From Acidobacteriota bacterium (GTDB lineage Bacteria; Acidobacteriota; Thermoanaerobaculia; Multivoradales; Multivoraceae): a stretch of DNA of 64,000 nucleotides. Position 1 is the stretch's first letter. Each line of letters starts with the position of its first letter. This document shows, in pieces, positions 17,464 to 26,064 of the stretch. A program made the position numbers and the translations under genes. The stretch covers positions 1 through 64,000 of the forward strand of contig QQVD01000042.1 in assembly GCA_003388555.1 (NCBI GenBank), given 5' to 3'. The notes under the pieces were generated by a model. It was not told where the DNA came from, searched no databases, and saw only the letters and a program-made list of their open reading frames with translations.

Positions 17464-18093
17464 ATGTTCGAGAGCGTTCCGCAGCTGATCGCCACTCCGT
17501 GGCTGGCCCTGGTGGTGGGCGTGGTCCTGCTGCTCTTCGGCAGCCGCCTCTACCATCTGCTCCTCGGCACCGTCGGCTTCGTGCTCGGCTGGGCGCTGGT
17601 GCAGCAGCTGGGGCTCGGCGGGCCGCCGTGGCTCGAGCTGGCCGGAGGGGTGCTCGTCGGACTGATCTGTGTCGCTCTGGCGTTCTTCGTCCAGAAGGTG
17701 GCCCTGACCCTCGCCGGCGCCGTTCTCGGCGGTTTCGGGGGGCTCTGGCTGGCGGAGGTCTTCGCCCTGCCGGTGGAGGGCGTCGGTCTGCTGGCGGTCG
17801 CGGCCGTGGCGGCGGTCCTCGGCGCCCTCCTGCTGCACGGCCTCTTCCGCCTCGGTCTGGCCCTCCTGTCGTCGTGGATCGGCGCCGGGTTCATCCTCCA
17901 GGCGCTTCCCCTCGAGGCGAGCACGTCGGTGCTGGTCGGGCTCATCCTGGTGATGGTCGGTACCGCGACGCAGCTGCGGGACGGCGACTCGCGCGGCCGC
18001 AGCGCCGAGCGACGGGCCGAGCGCAAGCAGGAGCGCCGGGCGGAGAAGGCCGAGCGGCGGGCACGGCGCCGCCGGGCGGCGGCGCGAAGCTGA
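17464..18093 (+). CDS. Polytopic membrane protein with basic C-terminal tail
   Basis: A 209-residue protein with six or so closely spaced hydrophobic helices rich in Gly, Leu and Val (for example WLALVVGVVLLLFGSRLY and AGAVLGGFGGLWLAEV). The layout is reminiscent of DUF4203-type membrane proteins, though I cannot confirm the family. The last ~40 residues are almost entirely Arg/Glu/Lys/Ala, so the C-terminus is a cytoplasmic charged helix that might contact nucleic acid or ribosomes. ATG 17464 follows a GGAGG site. It converges with manA, only three bases apart. Confidence 0.6.
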   Translation: MFESVPQLIATPWLALVVGVVLLLFGSRLYHLLLGTVGFVLGWALVQQLGLGGPPWLELAGGVLVGLICVALAFFVQKVALTLAGAVLGGFGGLWLAEVFALPVEGVGLLAVAAVAAVLGALLLHGLFRLGLALLSSWIGAGFILQALPLEASTSVLVGLILVMVGTATQLRDGDSRGRSAERRAERKQERRAEKAERRARRRRAAARS

Positions 18094-18096
18094 GCG

Positions 18097-19362
18097 CTAC
18101 TTCGAGCGCGCGACAGCCAGCGGCGTCCTGGCGCGGAACAGGAGGCCCGAACCGGTGATCCGGTAGCGAGCGCAGGCCGCCGGAACGACCGCGGCGTCGG
18201 TGGCTCCCAGGGCCACCGACCGACCGGCCGCATCGGCATCGGCATCGGCGTCGGCGCGGAGCTCGAAGGCGCCGCGGGCCACCAGCAGCAGCTCGAGACG
18301 ATCGGCCGTCTCGACGCCGATCTCCATGGCGTCGTCTCCCGGGACGCTCAGCTCGGAGAGCTCGAACTCCTCGGCCGGAGTGCGGAAAGTGCGGAAGGCG
18401 CCGCCACCGCTCGCCTGCGAGCCGCTGTCCGGCACGCTGCGGCGCTTGACCACCACCGCCTTGCGCGAGTCGACCACCCGCAGGAGCTCGTGGGGATCGA
18501 CCGGCTTCGAGGTCAGGCCGGCGCGGATGACGTTGTCGGAGCTGTTCATCAGCTCGACGCCGAGGCCCTCGAGGTAGGCGTGCGGGACGCCCGCCTCGGT
18601 GAACAGTGCCTCGCCGCGATCGAGCTCCACCAGGTGCAGGAGCAGCGGAGCCAGGATCCAGGGATCCTCCGGGTAGTGCTCGGCGAGCTGCTGGATCCAG
18701 CGACACTCCTTCGACCACCGCCGCGCAGGAGTCTGCTGGTGCGAGGCCGCCTCGAGCACCCGCGCCGCGAAGTCGGCCCGGGCCCGGCCTTCCAGCAACA
18801 CCATGCGCTCGATCTGGGCTCGCACTGTGGTGCCGGGGAGCAGGTCGCCGAGGCCGAGATCGGCGAGCGCCGTGCCGATCTGGGCGCGGGGCCGGAAGCC
18901 GTAGAGGGCCGTGAACGGGCTCAAGGCGCGCAGGATCTCGGGCTTGTTGGAGCGGTCGCAGTAGACGCGGTCGGGTGCGGTCACCGGTCTGCCACTCTCC
19001 TCCTCGCGGGCGAAACCCCGGCGCGCCTGCTCGACCGATGGGTGCACCTGGATCGACAGCGGCGTCGCCGCCGCCAGCAGCTTGATCAGGAAGGGGAGCT
19101 GGCGATCGCCGCGACCGGTGCCGAGCCACCAGTCCGGCCGTGCCGAGATGACCGCGGCCAGCGGCGCGGACCGCTCGCCGTCCACGATGCTGGCGGGCCC
19201 TCCGGGGTGGGTGCCGTACCACAGCTCGGCCTCTGGCCGGGCGCTGGGCGGCTCGCCACGCAGCTCGGCGAGCAGGCTCCTCGAGCCCCAGTGGTAGTTG
19301 CGGATCCTGCCGCGCAGCCGGTATGGCCGCGGCTGCCAGATCGAGGCGTTCTCTCCGGTCAC
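18097..19362 (-). CDS. manA: Mannose-6-phosphate isomerase, class I
   Basis: A 421-residue type I phosphomannose isomerase interconverting mannose-6-phosphate and fructose-6-phosphate, which feeds GDP-mannose and glycan synthesis. Diagnostic segments are IRNYHWGSRS near the start, ELWYGTHPGG, the zinc-site motif SIQVHPS, KPEILRALSPF, and GVPHAYLEGLGVELMNSSDNVIRAGLTSKPVD. A repetitive ADADADADA segment lies near residue 370 in a loop. Its start overlaps the stop of the MocA-like gene by four bases, so it is the last gene of an operon with molybdenum-enzyme maturation genes, an unusual pairing. Confidence 0.9.
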   Translation of the reverse strand: MTGENASIWQPRPYRLRGRIRNYHWGSRSLLAELRGEPPSARPEAELWYGTHPGGPASIVDGERSAPLAAVISARPDWWLGTGRGDRQLPFLIKLLAAATPLSIQVHPSVEQARRGFAREEESGRPVTAPDRVYCDRSNKPEILRALSPFTALYGFRPRAQIGTALADLGLGDLLPGTTVRAQIERMVLLEGRARADFAARVLEAASHQQTPARRWSKECRWIQQLAEHYPEDPWILAPLLLHLVELDRGEALFTEAGVPHAYLEGLGVELMNSSDNVIRAGLTSKPVDPHELLRVVDSRKAVVVKRRSVPDSGSQASGGGAFRTFRTPAEEFELSELSVPGDDAMEIGVETADRLELLLVARGAFELRADADADADAAGRSVALGATDAAVVPAACARYRITGSGLLFRARTPLAVARSK

Positions 19363-20033
19363 CGCCGGTCTCCGGCCGAGCTCAGCGCGGCGAGGTCCTC
19401 GACGGTGTCGACGTCGACGACCTGATGGCGGTCCTCGACCTCGACCCAGCGCACCGGCTCGCCGGAGCGGATCAGTTGTCGCCCCCCCTCGTCGCCGTGC
19501 AGACCCGCGAGGGCCTCGAAGAGGCGAGCGGGAAAGAGCGTCGGGGAGGCCGGACGCCCGTCGTGGCGTGGCTGTACCACCCGGTCCGGCTCGTCGACGT
19601 GGGCCTGCACCAGACGGTCGACCAGCGAGGCGTCGAGCCCGGGGAGATCGATCGGCACGAAGAGTGCCGCGCTGACGGTCGGCTCGCGCTCGCGCAGTGC
19701 GGCGAGGCCGACCGCGACCGAGCTGGCGAGTCCACGCTCGGGTCTCGGGTTGGTCGCCAGGACCAGCGGATCGAGGTCGTCGAGCTCACGCCGCACCGCC
19801 TCCGCTCGGTGTCCGAGCACCACGACCACCGGGTGGCAGCGGCTCGCGAGCAGGGTGCGGGCGGTGCGGCGGACGAGCGTCTCGCCGCGGTGCACCGCGA
19901 GCTGTTTCGGCCCCGCCTCGAAGCGCGACGACAGGCCGGCGGCGAGCACCACGGCGCCGACGGTGCTCGCGAGGTCGCGGCCGATGCCCGAGTCGGTTCG
20001 GTCTCGCTGCGGGTCATCGCCTACGCCTTCCAT
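19359..20033 (-). CDS. MocA-like molybdenum cofactor nucleotidyltransferase
   Basis: A 224-residue NTP-transferase of the MobA/MocA class. It shows the nucleotide-binding signature VVLAAGLSSRFEAGPKQLA (about 28-46), FVPIDLPGL with the metal-binding Asp, RPASPTLFP, and GDEGGRQLI. This pattern is typical of MocA, which makes molybdopterin cytosine dinucleotide for xanthine-dehydrogenase-family enzymes; a purine-catabolism or sugar-nucleotide role is less likely given the adjacent XdhC genes. It starts eight bases after the XdhC Rossmann gene and overlaps manA. Confidence 0.8.
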   Translation of the reverse strand: MEGVGDDPQRDRTDSGIGRDLASTVGAVVLAAGLSSRFEAGPKQLAVHRGETLVRRTARTLLASRCHPVVVVLGHRAEAVRRELDDLDPLVLATNPRPERGLASSVAVGLAALREREPTVSAALFVPIDLPGLDASLVDRLVQAHVDEPDRVVQPRHDGRPASPTLFPARLFEALAGLHGDEGGRQLIRSGEPVRWVEVEDRHQVVDVDTVEDLAALSSAGDRR

Positions 20034-20040
20034 CGCCGCC

Positions 20041-20802
20041 TCACTCCGCCCTGCCGTAGCGCACCGCTACCAGCTCGGCGGCGATCGCGAGGGCGATCTC
20101 CTCGGGCTTGCGCCCTCCGAGGTCGAGGCCGATCGGTGCGTGGATGCGCTGGATCAGGTCGTCGGCCACGCCCAGCTCGCGCAGGCTCTCGATCCGCTTG
20201 GCGTGGGTGCGTTTGGATCCCAGCGCGCCGACGTAGCGAGCCTCGCGGCGCAGCGCCACCGCGATGGCGGGATCGTCGAGCTTGGGGTCGTGGGTCAGGA
20301 ACACACAGTAGGTCTCGTCGTGGATCGGCAGCTGCTCCAGGGTCTTGGAGGGCCACGCCACGATCAGCTCGTCGGCGTGGGGGAAGCGCTCCGCGGTAGC
20401 GAACACCGCGCGGGCATCGAGCACCAGGCAGCGAAAGCCGAGGCGCTTGGCGAAGTGCACGAGATGCACGGCGACGTGCACCGCGCCGACCACGATCAGC
20501 TTCGGCGGCGGCTGCAGCAGCTCGACGAAGAGCTCGATCTCGCCCTCTCCGGTGGCGAGGGTGACGATGCCGCTCTCGGTCGCCTCGGCGCTCGCCGCGA
20601 TCGCCCGCCGGTCGATCTCGGTCGAGCCCAGAGATCCGAGACGCTCGCCCGCCGAGGTGACGATCAGGCGGCGGCCGAGAGGCGAGGGAGCGTCGGAGGC
20701 CGCCGGATCGCTGGCCGGTCCGACCCAGGTGACGACGGTGGCCCGGACCTCGGCGCGCACCAGGCGGCGCAGGTCGTCGAAGGTGGCGCCGACGGAGGTC
20801 AC
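20041..20802 (-). CDS. XdhC-family maturation protein, Rossmann-domain half
   Basis: A 253-residue protein whose C-terminal half has an XdhC Rossmann domain: LIVVGAVHVAVHLVHFAKRLGF (glycine motif reads GAVHVA), LVLDARAVFATAERFPHAD, and YVGALGSKRTHAKRIESL followed by IHAPIGLDLGGRKPEEIALAIAAE. XdhC proteins help sulfurate and insert the molybdenum cofactor into hydroxylases. In many genomes this domain is fused behind an XdhC/CoxI N-terminal domain, which here is encoded by the preceding, overlapping gene. The ATG overlaps the previous stop by four bases, so the split looks programmed, not a frameshift. Confidence 0.85.
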   Translation of the reverse strand: MTSVGATFDDLRRLVRAEVRATVVTWVGPASDPAASDAPSPLGRRLIVTSAGERLGSLGSTEIDRRAIAASAEATESGIVTLATGEGEIELFVELLQPPPKLIVVGAVHVAVHLVHFAKRLGFRCLVLDARAVFATAERFPHADELIVAWPSKTLEQLPIHDETYCVFLTHDPKLDDPAIAVALRREARYVGALGSKRTHAKRIESLRELGVADDLIQRIHAPIGLDLGGRKPEEIALAIAAELVAVRYGRAE

Positions 20803-21155
20803 GTGCTCTCTGGGTCGGATGCCGGCGGTGCCGCGGCGCCCTCGGGCTCGAGGCGTTCGATCAGCACCTCGAGGGTACCGCCGCAGCTCAGCCCGACGCT
20901 CCAGGCCTGTTCGTCGGAGATGCCGTAGTCGAGCCGCTTGGGCACTCCGTTCTCGAGCACCTCGCGAGCCTCCTCGAAGACGGCGCCCTCGATGCAGCCG
21001 CCGCTCACCGAGCCCGCCATCTGGCCGTCGTCCGAGATCGCCATGCGCGAACCGAGCGGTCGTGGCGTCGAGCCGGCGGTACGGATGACCGTGGCCAGGG
21101 CGACGCGCCGCCCCTCGCCACGCCAGCGGTCGATCTCTTGCAGGATGTCGTGCAC
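20799..21155 (-). CDS. XdhC/CoxI-family protein, N-terminal-domain half
   Basis: A 118-residue protein matching the XdhC/CoxI N-terminal domain: ATVIRTAGSTPRPLGSRMAI, then GSVSGGCIEGAVFEEA and LSCGGTLEVLIERL, each with conserved cysteines thought to act in sulfur or Moco handling. The start is GTG 21155, just upstream of HDILQEIDRW. It is the first gene of the XdhC/XdhC/MocA/ManA operon. The longer frame running upstream to 22196 overlaps the FecR-domain gene in the wrong frame and is not used. Confidence 0.8.
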   Translation of the reverse strand: MHDILQEIDRWRGEGRRVALATVIRTAGSTPRPLGSRMAISDDGQMAGSVSGGCIEGAVFEEAREVLENGVPKRLDYGISDEQAWSVGLSCGGTLEVLIERLEPEGAAAPPASDPEST

Positions 21156-21191
21156 GTTCCGAACGCTACAGGAATGAAGCCGCGAGGACGA

Positions 21192-21247
21192 TGGCGGGAG
21201 GAGGTTGGCGGGTGGAGTTGGCGGGTGGACGTTGGCGGGAGGGAGCG
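21192..21247. repeat. Tandem TTGGCGGGTGGA units
   Basis: Four adjacent, slightly varied copies of a 12-13 base unit (TTGGCGGGTGGAG/C, first and last with GGCGGGAGGA/G) sit in the 179-base gap between the XdhC operon and the FecR-domain gene. The unit is G-rich with no hairpin. Nothing else is recognisable in that gap. Confidence 0.75.
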
Positions 21248-21334
21248 ATGGAGCGCAGGAGCTCAAGTCGAGCAGCGGTGGATGCTCCGTCGCCTCCGAC
21301 CGTCTCGCCGGTCGCCCGTGAAGCCGTCCCGGGG

Positions 21335-23167
21335 TCAGGGCCGCGCGAGCTCGAGCCGTTCGCTCGACTGGTTGCCGACGCGGTCGGCGGCGACGACGAC
21401 GATCGCCTCGTCTCCCGGTGCGCCCGAGGCGGCTCCCTCGAGTCGCGCCCGCAGAGAGCGCAGACCGATCTCCGGATCGTCGGCGGTGATGCGCAGCGCT
21501 CCCGGGCACCGTGGGCTGTCGGCGTCGGCGCGGCGCAGGCAGCGACCGCCGCCGCGTAGCTGGAGCTCGAACGGCGCCGACAGCAGCAGGACCTCCTCGT
21601 CGCCGAAGGGGCGCCAGGAGATGCCGTCGAGTGACCACAGCACGCCGCTGGCACTCTGGTCCGGGGAGTCGGCGGGAGCAGCCTCGGCGGTGGCAGCGCC
21701 CTCCAGGGCGGAGATCTCGAGCCGCGGCGCCGAGCCCTCGACGACGAAGCGCAGCGGCTCGGAGCGGGCGACGTTGCCGGCGACGTCGGTGACCTCGAGC
21801 CACACCTCGTACTCGCCGCTGGGCAGCAACCCGGCGGGGTCGCGCAGCTCGTCGAGAGGGCCGTCGGCGGCGATCAGGCGCCAAGAGCCGACCCCGGAGT
21901 CGTCGTCCTCGGCGGTCACCTCGAAGTCGGGGGCACCGCCGACGACCTCGCGGTCGCCATAGGGCACGGTACGGTCGCGCAGTGCCAGGGCCGCCCGCGG
22001 TGGATCGGTCTCGACCGGCAGGCTCTCGACGACGCGCAGCGAAGTCGGCTCGCTGGGATATCCGTCGAGGCCGCTGGCGGAGATCAGCGTCACCCGCCAC
22101 CAGTAGTCGTCGCGCGGCAGGGGAGCAAGGGTGCGCGTGGTCTCGGTGCCCTGCACGAAGCGCTGCAGCAGCTGGGCGCAGCCAGGGTCCCGGCACAGCT
22201 CGACGACGGTCCCGGCGTGACTCTGGCCGGGTTCGGGCGCGGCGGTCCAGGAGAGCTCGACCGGTGAGCCCTCGGCGACCTCGGCGCCGTCCTCCGGGCG
22301 GAGGTCGGTCGGCGGCGGCAGCAGCTTCTCCGGCACCGGGGGCTCTCCCGCCGCCGCCACGACGCCGGTGCCCGCGGCGAGGTCGATCGACTCTCCGGAG
22401 CTCGAGAACTCGGCCGCCGGGCCCTCGTAGACCGAGGTCTTGGCACGGCTCTCGTCGATGCGGCCGGCACGCAGCTTCGAGCCGCCTGCGCCCGTCACCT
22501 GGAGGCGCGCCGTGCCGAGCACCACGTCGACTCCGGCGGCCGCGGCGGCGCTGGCGCTAGTCGCCGTCGGCGCCTCGACGCGCAGGTCGGCCTGGCCTTC
22601 GACGATCTCGATCTCCGACGCCTCCTGCACCGTCAGCCGGTCGCCGAGCCGGCGCAGGAAGACCAGCGACTCCGGGCTGATGGTGATCTCGGCGCCGTCT
22701 CCGACGACGAGTTGCGCCGAGGAGTCGGGACCTGTCCGCGTCGCGTCGTCCTCGAGCAGGAGATCGAGCCGGACCAGGCCGCGCCAGTCGAGCGGCGCGG
22801 GCTGCGCCTCGACGTTCCCGGAGCTCTGCTCCACACGGGCCGCGGTGGGGTGCCGGCGGGGATCGATCAGCACCAGCATGCGCTCGCCCGGCTGCAGCTG
22901 GCGTTCCAGGTAGTCCGGATTGAGCTCCTGGTTGCGGCGCCACTCGCGCGCCGAGCCGAGCAGCTTGCTGGTGATCGTCGAGAAGGTGTCGCCAGGCCGG
23001 ATGAAGTGGTTCACCACCTGCATCCGTCGGGTCTCCCGCTCGACGTCGGCCGCTTCTACGACGTCACCCTGCGCACGCAGCGCCGGCGCCGAGCCGGCCA
23101 GGAGCAGGATGCAGGAGGCCGCGAGGGTCCGGGCGGGGCGTCGGCTGGCCGCTTTCTCGAACGGCAT
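21335..23167 (-). CDS. Secreted LysM and FecR domain protein
   Basis: A 610-residue exported protein (ATG 23167; signal around LAASCILLLAGSAPALRA). A LysM-like segment comes first (VVNHFIRPGDTFSTITSKLLGSAREWRRNQELNPDYL), followed by a FecR-type region (VRLDLLLEDDATRTG, LVVGDGAEITISPESLVFL, VLGTARLQVTGAGGSKL) that usually forms a beta-helical periplasmic domain. The C-terminal part has Ig/FN3-like modules with PPPTDLRPEDGAEV and SWRLIAADGPLDELRDPAGLLPSGEY-type repeats. A peptidoglycan-binding scaffold is likely. The adjacent iron-uptake operon is a separate, same-strand unit upstream, so a FecR-like regulatory role is not implied. Confidence 0.75.
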   Translation of the reverse strand: MPFEKAASRRPARTLAASCILLLAGSAPALRAQGDVVEAADVERETRRMQVVNHFIRPGDTFSTITSKLLGSAREWRRNQELNPDYLERQLQPGERMLVLIDPRRHPTAARVEQSSGNVEAQPAPLDWRGLVRLDLLLEDDATRTGPDSSAQLVVGDGAEITISPESLVFLRRLGDRLTVQEASEIEIVEGQADLRVEAPTATSASAAAAAGVDVVLGTARLQVTGAGGSKLRAGRIDESRAKTSVYEGPAAEFSSSGESIDLAAGTGVVAAAGEPPVPEKLLPPPTDLRPEDGAEVAEGSPVELSWTAAPEPGQSHAGTVVELCRDPGCAQLLQRFVQGTETTRTLAPLPRDDYWWRVTLISASGLDGYPSEPTSLRVVESLPVETDPPRAALALRDRTVPYGDREVVGGAPDFEVTAEDDDSGVGSWRLIAADGPLDELRDPAGLLPSGEYEVWLEVTDVAGNVARSEPLRFVVEGSAPRLEISALEGAATAEAAPADSPDQSASGVLWSLDGISWRPFGDEEVLLLSAPFELQLRGGGRCLRRADADSPRCPGALRITADDPEIGLRSLRARLEGAASGAPGDEAIVVVAADRVGNQSSERLELARP

Positions 23168-23404
23168 CGTGATCCTCGTCGATCGGTGCGTGGGGGCGCA
23201 GCAGTATAGCGGCGCCACTGCGGCCTGGCCCGGACGCTCGCGCCGCGGCGATCGCCGGATCAGAGGTCGAGGGCGCCTTGGCGCATCGCTGCGAGTCTTC
23301 CCCCAAGGAGCGCGTTGGCCCGAAGGGTCGTGCACCGCTTCTCGGGCCTCTCGCTGGCGAGGTGCCGCCGCCGTTACCGCCGGCGACGGATCCACGCGCG
23401 GACG

Positions 23405-24397
23405 TCATTCCTCGAGCGGACTGACGACGCGGAAGAAGCAGCGGACGCCCGGCGCCCAGCCGCGGTGGCGGAAGTCCAGCGCCTCGATCCGCTCATCCTC
23501 GCCGGCGCCTCCACAGGAGAGAGTCAGACGGTCCATGCCCGCCATCGGCCGCACCGCGACGATCGTCGCCGCGGAGTAGCCCGGCGCCTCCCGGCGTCGC
23601 AGCCGCACCGCGTCGGGCCGCACCAGAGCGCCGCGAAAGTGCTGGATCGGTCCGAAGACCCGTGCCACCCGCTCGTCCCGGGGGGTGAAGTAGAGCTCGT
23701 CGCGGTCGCCGGTCTGTGCCACGACGCCGCCGAGCAGCACGCTGATCCGGTCGGCGACGGTGAGGGCTTCGAGGGGATCGTGGGTGACGAGCAGGGTCGC
23801 CACCGACGTCTCGCGCAGGATGCCCAACGTCGCCTCGCGGATCTCCTCGCGCAGGCCGCGATCGAGGTTGGAGAACGGCTCGTCGAGCAGCAGCACCACC
23901 GGATCGGGAGCCAGCGCCCGGGCCAGAGCGACCCGCTGCTGCTCGCCGCCGCTCAGGGTGTGCGGCATCCTGCGGCCGGCGCCGGCCAGATCGACCAGCT
24001 CGAGCAGCTCCGCCGTGCGCCGCTGGCGTTCGGCCCGCGACAGACCGCGGAGGCCGAACTGGATGTTGCGGGCCACGTCGAGGTGCGGGAAGAGAGCATA
24101 GTCCTGGAAGACGAAGCCAACGCGTCGGCGCTCGGGCGCGAGCTGCTTCGCCGGCGTCGAGACCACTTTGCCGGCGAGCGAGATGGTGCCCGTCTGCAGC
24201 GTCTCGAGACCGGCGATCAGGCGCAGCAGCGTCGACTTGCCGCTGCCCGAGGGCCCGAGCAGGCAGTGGATGCCGCCCGCCGCCACGGCGAGGTCGACGT
24301 CGCGGAACACCTCCGAGCTGCCGTAGGCGTAGCTCACCCCGGCGATCTCGAGGGCTGGGGGCCCGCGTCGGCCGGCGTCCACGGCGTCGGCGCTCAT
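23405..24397 (-). CDS. Ferric iron ABC transporter ATP-binding protein (FbpC-like)
   Basis: A 330-residue ABC ATPase with Walker [11 protein letters not shown]-loop FQDYALFPHL, signature LSGGEQQRVALARAL, Walker B VVLLLDEPFSNLD and the switch histidine in LLVTHDPLEAL. A C-terminal regulatory extension of ~95 residues (RPDAVRLRRREAPGY) is TOBE-like, as in FbpC and related importers. ATGA overlap with the permease stop shows it is the third gene of the iron operon. It would power ferric iron import through the permease at 24394-26064. Confidence 0.9.
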   Translation of the reverse strand: MSADAVDAGRRGPPALEIAGVSYAYGSSEVFRDVDLAVAAGGIHCLLGPSGSGKSTLLRLIAGLETLQTGTISLAGKVVSTPAKQLAPERRRVGFVFQDYALFPHLDVARNIQFGLRGLSRAERQRRTAELLELVDLAGAGRRMPHTLSGGEQQRVALARALAPDPVVLLLDEPFSNLDRGLREEIREATLGILRETSVATLLVTHDPLEALTVADRISVLLGGVVAQTGDRDELYFTPRDERVARVFGPIQHFRGALVRPDAVRLRRREAPGYSAATIVAVRPMAGMDRLTLSCGGAGEDERIEALDFRHRGWAPGVRCFFRVVSPLEE

Positions 24398-26064
24398 CGA
24401 TTCCACTCGCTCCTCGCCCCGCGGTGGGCGCGCTCGAGAAACGAGCCGAGGAGCAGCACCGGTAGCACCCCGAGCACGATCAGCACCAGGCCGCCGGTGG
24501 CCGCCTCGCTCAGACGTTCCTCGGAGGCGAGCTGGTGGATGCGCACGGCGAGAGTCTCGTAGCCGAAGGTGCGCAGGATCAGGGTCGCGGGCAACTCCTT
24601 CATCACGTCGACGAAGACCAGCAGAGCCGCGGCAGCCATGGAACCTCGCAGCAGCGGCAACGTCACCTGCAGTCGACTGCGCAGCGGCGAGGCGCCGAGG
24701 GTGCGCGCCGCCTGATCGAGGCTGGGCCGCACGCGCTGCAGGCCGCTGGCGACGAAGCCCAGCGCCACCGGCAGGAATCGCGTCTGGTAGCCGTAGACCA
24801 GAGCTGCGATCGAACCGCTGAGGATGAGCCCGGTCGAGAAGCCGAACCACGACCCCAGGCCTCCGACGAGCCGGCGGTCGAACCAGGTGACGCAGGTGAG
24901 GATACCGATCGCGATGACGCCGCCCGGTATCGCGTAGCCGAGCCCCGCCAGTCGGTGGCACAGCCGCGCCAAGATCCCTTCGCGGGGTCGGCGGGCGAAG
25001 CTGAGGAAGGTGGCGAGGACGACCGCGACCAGGCTGGCGACGGCGCCGAGCAGCAGCGAGTTGCGGCTGAACTCGCCGAACAGCTCGAGACCCCGTCGAT
25101 CGCCGCCGGCGAGCGTCAGCCGGACGAAGAGGGCCAGCGGCACGGCGAAGCCGAGGGCGATCGGCGCCAGGCAGACCAGCAGCGCGGCGGCGGCACGCCA
25201 TCCGCGCAGGCCGGTCGCCGGTACCTGGCGATGGCGAAGGGTGGTGGAGTGGTAGCGCGCACCGCGCCGCGCGCGACTCTCCAGCACCAGGAGGAACGCG
25301 ACCAACGCCAGCAGGCAGGTCGACAGCTGCGCAGCGGCGACGAGCGCCGCCGGGTCGGGGAGCAGGAAGGTGCGGTAGATGCCGGTGGCGAAGGTGTCGA
25401 CCGCCAGGTGCTGCACGGCGCCGAACTCGGCGAGGGTCTCCATCAGCACCAGCGCCAGGCCGGCGACGATCGCCGGGCGCGCCAGCGGCAGCGCCACGCG
25501 CCGCGCCGCTCCCCACGGCCCCGAGCCGAGCGTGCGCGACACCTCCAGCACGCAGAGCGACTGCTCGAGGAAGGCGGAGCGGGCGGCGAGGAAGACGTAG
25601 GGATACAGCCCGAGCGACAGCACCAGGATCGCCCCCGGCAGGGACCGGACCCGAGGGAACCAGTAGTCGCCGGCCGACCACTCGAAGGTCGTACGCAGCA
25701 GGGTCTGCACCGGGCCGGCGAACTGCAGCGCGTCGGCGTAGGCGTAGGCGCTGAGATAGGCGGGAATGGCGAGAGGAAGGAGCAGCGCCCAGCGCAGCCA
25801 GCGACTCCCCGGGAAGCGGCAGACGCTGACCAGCCAGGCGGTCGACACTCCGAGGATCGCGGAGACCAGACCGACGCCCAGTGCGAGCGCCACGGTGTTG
25901 CGCAGGTAGCGCGGCAGCACGGTGCCGGCGAGATGCGAGAACAAGCCACCCGAGTCGGCGCCGACCCGTGCGACGACGACGAGCACCGGCAGCGCGACCA
26001 GCAGCGCGACGGCAGCGGCGAGCGTCGCCGCGGGGCCCGGCGCGCGCCGCGCCGCGGACGTCAC
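24394..26064 (-). CDS. Ferric iron ABC transporter permease, fused double domain (FbpB-like)
   Basis: A 556-residue permease with about twelve transmembrane helices in two homologous halves, as in FbpB/AfuB. Each half carries an EAA-type cytoplasmic loop: EVSRTLGSGPWGAARRVALPLARPAI in the first and DQAARTLGASPLRSRLQVTLPLLRGSM in the second. The start is GTG 26064, overlapping the substrate-binding protein stop by four bases. It forms the inner-membrane channel for ferric iron. Confidence 0.9.
   Translation of the reverse strand: MTSAARRAPGPAATLAAAVALLVALPVLVVVARVGADSGGLFSHLAGTVLPRYLRNTVALALGVGLVSAILGVSTAWLVSVCRFPGSRWLRWALLLPLAIPAYLSAYAYADALQFAGPVQTLLRTTFEWSAGDYWFPRVRSLPGAILVLSLGLYPYVFLAARSAFLEQSLCVLEVSRTLGSGPWGAARRVALPLARPAIVAGLALVLMETLAEFGAVQHLAVDTFATGIYRTFLLPDPAALVAAAQLSTCLLALVAFLLVLESRARRGARYHSTTLRHRQVPATGLRGWRAAAALLVCLAPIALGFAVPLALFVRLTLAGGDRRGLELFGEFSRNSLLLGAVASLVAVVLATFLSFARRPREGILARLCHRLAGLGYAIPGGVIAIGILTCVTWFDRRLVGGLGSWFGFSTGLILSGSIAALVYGYQTRFLPVALGFVASGLQRVRPSLDQAARTLGASPLRSRLQVTLPLLRGSMAAAALLVFVDVMKELPATLILRTFGYETLAVRIHQLASEERLSEAATGGLVLIVLGVLPVLLLGSFLERAHRGARSEWNR

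Noticed and set aside
20799-22196. A long frame extending the XdhC N-terminal gene upstream
   Set aside because: The added part overlaps the FecR-domain gene and the tandem repeat, with no similarity to known domains.
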